Positions 61,101-64,000 of a stretch of 64,000 bases of DNA are shown here, one piece after another. The notes below the pieces were generated by a model. That model was not told the origin of the DNA, searched no databases, and saw only the letters and a program-made list of their open reading frames with translations. Position numbers and translations under genes: made by a program. Every line of letters starts with the position of its first letter. The first letter of the stretch is position 1. The DNA is from Arenicola marina (Eukaryota > Annelida > Polychaeta > Arenicolidae): assembly GCA_964019135.1 (NCBI GenBank), contig OZ025249.1, positions 33,803,759 to 33,867,758 on the forward strand, written 5' to 3'.

Positions 61101-63258
61101 GACACTGGATGGGTGGCCATAGACGTACATCCCACCTAGACCCTGGGTGGGTGGCCATAGACGTACATCCCACCTAGACCCTGGATGGGTGGCTATAGAC
61201 GTACATCCCACCTAGACCCTGGATGGGTGGCTATATACGTACATCCCACCTAGACCCTGGATGGGTGGCTTTTGACGTACATCCCACCTAGACCCTGGAT
61301 GAGTGGCTATAGACGTACATCCCACCTAGACCCTGGGTGGGTGGCTATAGACGTACATCCCACCTAGACCCTGGATGGGTGGCCATAGACGTACATCCCA
61401 CCTAGACCCTGGGTGGGTGTCCATAGACGTACATCCCACCTAGACCCTGGATGGGTGGCTATAGACGTACATCCCACCTAGACCGTGGGTGGGTTGTTAT
61501 AGACGTACATCCCACCTAGACACTGGATGGGTGGCTATAGACGTACATCCCACCTAGACCCTGGATGGGTGGCCATAGACGTACATCCCACCTAGACCCT
61601 GGGTGGGTTGCCATAGACGTACATCCCACCTAGACCCTGGGTGGGTTATTATAGACGTACATCCCACCTAGACACTGGATGGGTGGCTATAGACGTACAT
61701 CCCACCTAGACCCTGGATGGGTGGCTATAGACGTACATCCCACCTAGACCCTGGATGGGTGGCTATAGACGTACATCCCACCTAGACCCTGGGTGGGTGG
61801 CTATAGACGTACATCCCACCTAGACCCTGGATGGGTGGCTATAGACGTACATCCCACCTAGACCCTGGATGGGTGGCTATAGACGTACATCCCACCTAGA
61901 CCCTGGGTGGGTGGCTATAGACGTACATCCCACCTAGACCCTGGGTGGGTGGCTATAGACGTACATCCCACCTAGACCCTGGGTGGGTGGCTATAGACGT
62001 ACATCCCACCTAGACCGTGGGTGGGTGGCTATAGACGTACATCCCACCTAGACACTGGATGGGTGGCTATAGACGTACATCCCACCTAGACCCTGGATGG
62101 GTGGCTATAGACGTACATCCCACCTAGACCCTGGATGGGTGGCTATAGACGTACATCCCACCTAGACCCTGGGTGGGTGGCTATAGACGTACATCCCACC
62201 TAGACCCTGGGTGGGTGGCTATAGACGTACATCCCACCTAGACCGTGGGTGGGTGGCTATAGACGCACATCCCACCTAGACACTGGATGGGTGGCTATAG
62301 ACGTACATCCCACCTAGACACTGGATGGGTGGCTATAGACGTACATCCCACCTAGACACTGGATGGGTGGCTATAGACGTACATCCCACCTAGACCCTGG
62401 ATGGGTGGCTATAGACGTACATCCCACCTAGACCCTGGATGGGTGGCTATAGACGTACATCCCACCTAGACCCTGGATGGGTGGCTATAGACGTACATCC
62501 CACCTAGACCCTGGATGGGTGGCTGTAGACGTACATCCCACCTAGACCCTGGATGGGTGGCCATAGACGTACATCCCACCTAGACCCTGGGTGGGTTGTT
62601 ATAGACGTACATCCCACCTAGACCCTGGATGGGTGGCTATAGACGTACATCCCACCTAGACCCTGGATGGGTGGCTATAGACGTACATCCCACCTAGACC
62701 CTGGATGGGTGGCTATAGACGTACATCCCACCTAGACCCTGGATGGGTGGCCATAGACGTACATCCCACCTAGACCCTGGGTGGGTTGTTATAGACGTAC
62801 ATCCCACCTAGACCCTGGATGGGTGGCTATAGACGTACATCCCACCTAGACCCTGGATGGGTGGCTATAGACGTACATCCCACCTAGACCCTGGATGGGT
62901 GGCTATAGACGTACATCCCACCTAGACCCTGGATGGGTGGCTATAGACGTACATCCCACCTAGACCCTGGGTGGGTGGCTATAGACGTACATCCCACCTA
63001 GACCCTGGATGGGTGGCCATAGACGTACATCCCACCTAGACCCTGGGTGGGTTGTTATAGACGTACATTCCACCTAGACCCTGGATGGGTGGCTATAGAC
63101 GTACATTCCACCTAGACCCTGGATGGGTGGCTATAGACGTACATTCCACCTAGACCCTGGGTGGGTGGCCATAGACGTACATCCCACCTAGACCCTGGAT
63201 GGGTGGCTATAGACGTACATTCCACCTAGACCGTGGGTGGGTGGCTATAGACGTACAT
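52187..63258. repeat. 11-kb satellite of a 38-bp monomer with higher-order structure
   Basis: Monomer: ctagaccctggatgggtggc + tatagacgtacatcccac, roughly 280 copies. The main variants are GGATGGG or GGGTGGG at one site, ACACTGG, ATCCTGG, GTGGTCATAG and TTGTTATAG. Diagnostic variants recur at whole multiples of 38: ggataggtgg in an ACCCTGG context at 56211, 57693 and 59061; gggtgggggg at 56781, 58225 and 59593. These show a higher-order unit near 1368-1482 bp (36-39 monomers) in the middle. The left edge (52187-52340) is degenerate and split from the rest by a LINE fragment; the right edge stops sharply at 63258. Each monomer can form a small hairpin (CCCACC with GGTGGG). Confidence 0.97.
52341..52658 (+). 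mobile_element. LINE 3'-end fragment with (ATT)n tail, inside the satellite
   Basis: A plus-strand frame reads LRKILAQFRCSTHPLNIEKG, then RHLGIPWEERLCMYC. This is like the C-terminal region after the reverse transcriptase in several animal non-LTR elements, where a Cys-x2-Cys motif follows a 'R..L.IE.GR' block. The frame ends shortly after, and an att/tta microsatellite (52633-52659) closes the fragment before satellite monomers resume. 5'-truncated and not functional. Target-site duplication not clear. Confidence 0.65.
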
Positions 63259-64000
63259 AGAGGTAAACGTCAGTGCAAGTTGCCATTTCTCACATAAGGT
63301 TAATGCTTCTCTAACTCCCGTCATCCCTACCCCACCCAATGCAAGGCAGAGTCGGGTGTGGGACTGGGGGTGGGGGTGGGGGGGGGGGTGAGGTCGGGGC
63401 AGAGGGCGGTGGCATCAACTGACAGGGTGGCCAACGTGGGAACCCGTCTCCAGGCAGTTTCTCACAGGAAGGCAGCCATTGTTGTGTCGCTGGCATGCAG
63501 GTGTGCCCCGTCGCGCTCACAGTCATCGACCCCCCCCCCCCACACACCCCCATACCCCCTCCTCTTCCGTTATCCCCGCCGTCACCCTCTGGTTCTTTCC
63601 CAGTCACGCTCCAGTCGCCGATTTATCAACTCCCCCCCCCCCCCCACCCGTCCCTCCGCTGCACTCCCGACTTCGGCCTCTCCCAGGTGTTTAGGCACTC
63701 CTGCCCTGCCCTTCCCTCTCTACGTCTCGTCTCTCAGGGTTTATCTTCCCCTCCCCTCCCCTCCTCTGCCCTGCCCTGCCCTGCCCTTCCCTGCCCTGCC
63801 CTGCCCTCCCCTCCCCTCACTCGCACATGGCGTGACCCACACTTGACACAGGCACCAGGGAGGTCTGTCATAATCTTTTGTCCCTGCCTCAGCCCCCCCC
63901 CCTCTCTCCCCCGCTCTTCCCCATCTAACCCCCTGGCCTCATTCATGCACAAACTGTAGCCCCCCCCCCCCCAGCGACCCTCCACCCACCCACCAATACC
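63259..64000. other. Low-complexity pyrimidine-rich right flank
   Basis: After the satellite come G-runs (63365-63390), then C-rich and ccctgccctg/cccctcccct tracts (63530-63985), giving long stop-free frames of Pro/Leu/Ser-rich nonsense. No gene supported. Confidence 0.6.

Noticed and set aside
52187-63258. CRISPR-like array
   Set aside because: 38-bp units are directly contiguous with no unique spacers; this is a eukaryotic satellite.
63358-63959. Long Pro-rich open frames at the right edge
   Set aside because: Produced by stop-poor CCCTGCC/CCCCTCC low-complexity DNA.

Overview
This is a eukaryotic, intron-rich, animal window. The gene set is metazoan: a secreted MAM/von Willebrand A protein, a sterol reductase, an ASB-type ankyrin/SOCS-box protein and an Arf-related GTPase. 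Introns are small to medium, tRNA-derived SINEs and MITEs are common, and minisatellites are unusually abundant. Two minisatellites sit directly against 5' splice sites, a habit I recall being described for amphioxus introns ('mirages'). A lancelet is therefore my best guess, but this is inference and no species-diagnostic sequence was checked.

Layout. 1-8130 (minus): ten exons of a secreted protein with signal peptide, MAM domain, Thr/Pro linker and three vWA domains. It runs off the left edge. 8.1-16.3 kb: gene-poor, with a decayed LINE reverse-transcriptase scrap, SINEs, a MITE holding a SINE that was tandemly amplified with it, and a 20-bp minisatellite with higher-order structure. 16.4-24.7 kb (plus): complete eight-exon DHCR24 (delta24-sterol reductase, 519 aa). 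27.7-33.5 kb (minus): complete eleven-exon coiled-coil protein of 417 aa that I do not recognise. 34.2-35.1 kb (plus): intronless ankyrin-repeat/SOCS-box gene, divergent from the coiled-coil gene. 36.2-38.9 kb (minus): seven-exon ARFRP1, apparently whole except for one extra base in a homopolymer of its first coding exon. 39-52 kb: mostly repeats, with two candidate orphan coding exons. 50.4-51.2 kb: 22-bp minisatellite with a SINE inserted in it. 52.2-63.26 kb: an 11-kb satellite of a 38-bp monomer with higher-order repeats, interrupted near its left end by a LINE 3' fragment. 63.3-64 kb: pyrimidine-rich low-complexity DNA.

The genes have no obvious common pathway; this looks like ordinary animal gene neighbourhood order. 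The noteworthy biology is in the repeats: arrays that seem to grow from splice donors, SINE copies dated by clean target-site duplications, a SINE-MITE junction that became a tandem array, and a satellite with a roughly 1.37-kb higher-order unit. Exon coordinates were derived by hand from splice signals and phase agreement; every intron junction given for the four multi-exon genes keeps the reading frame, except inside the ARFRP1 exon noted.
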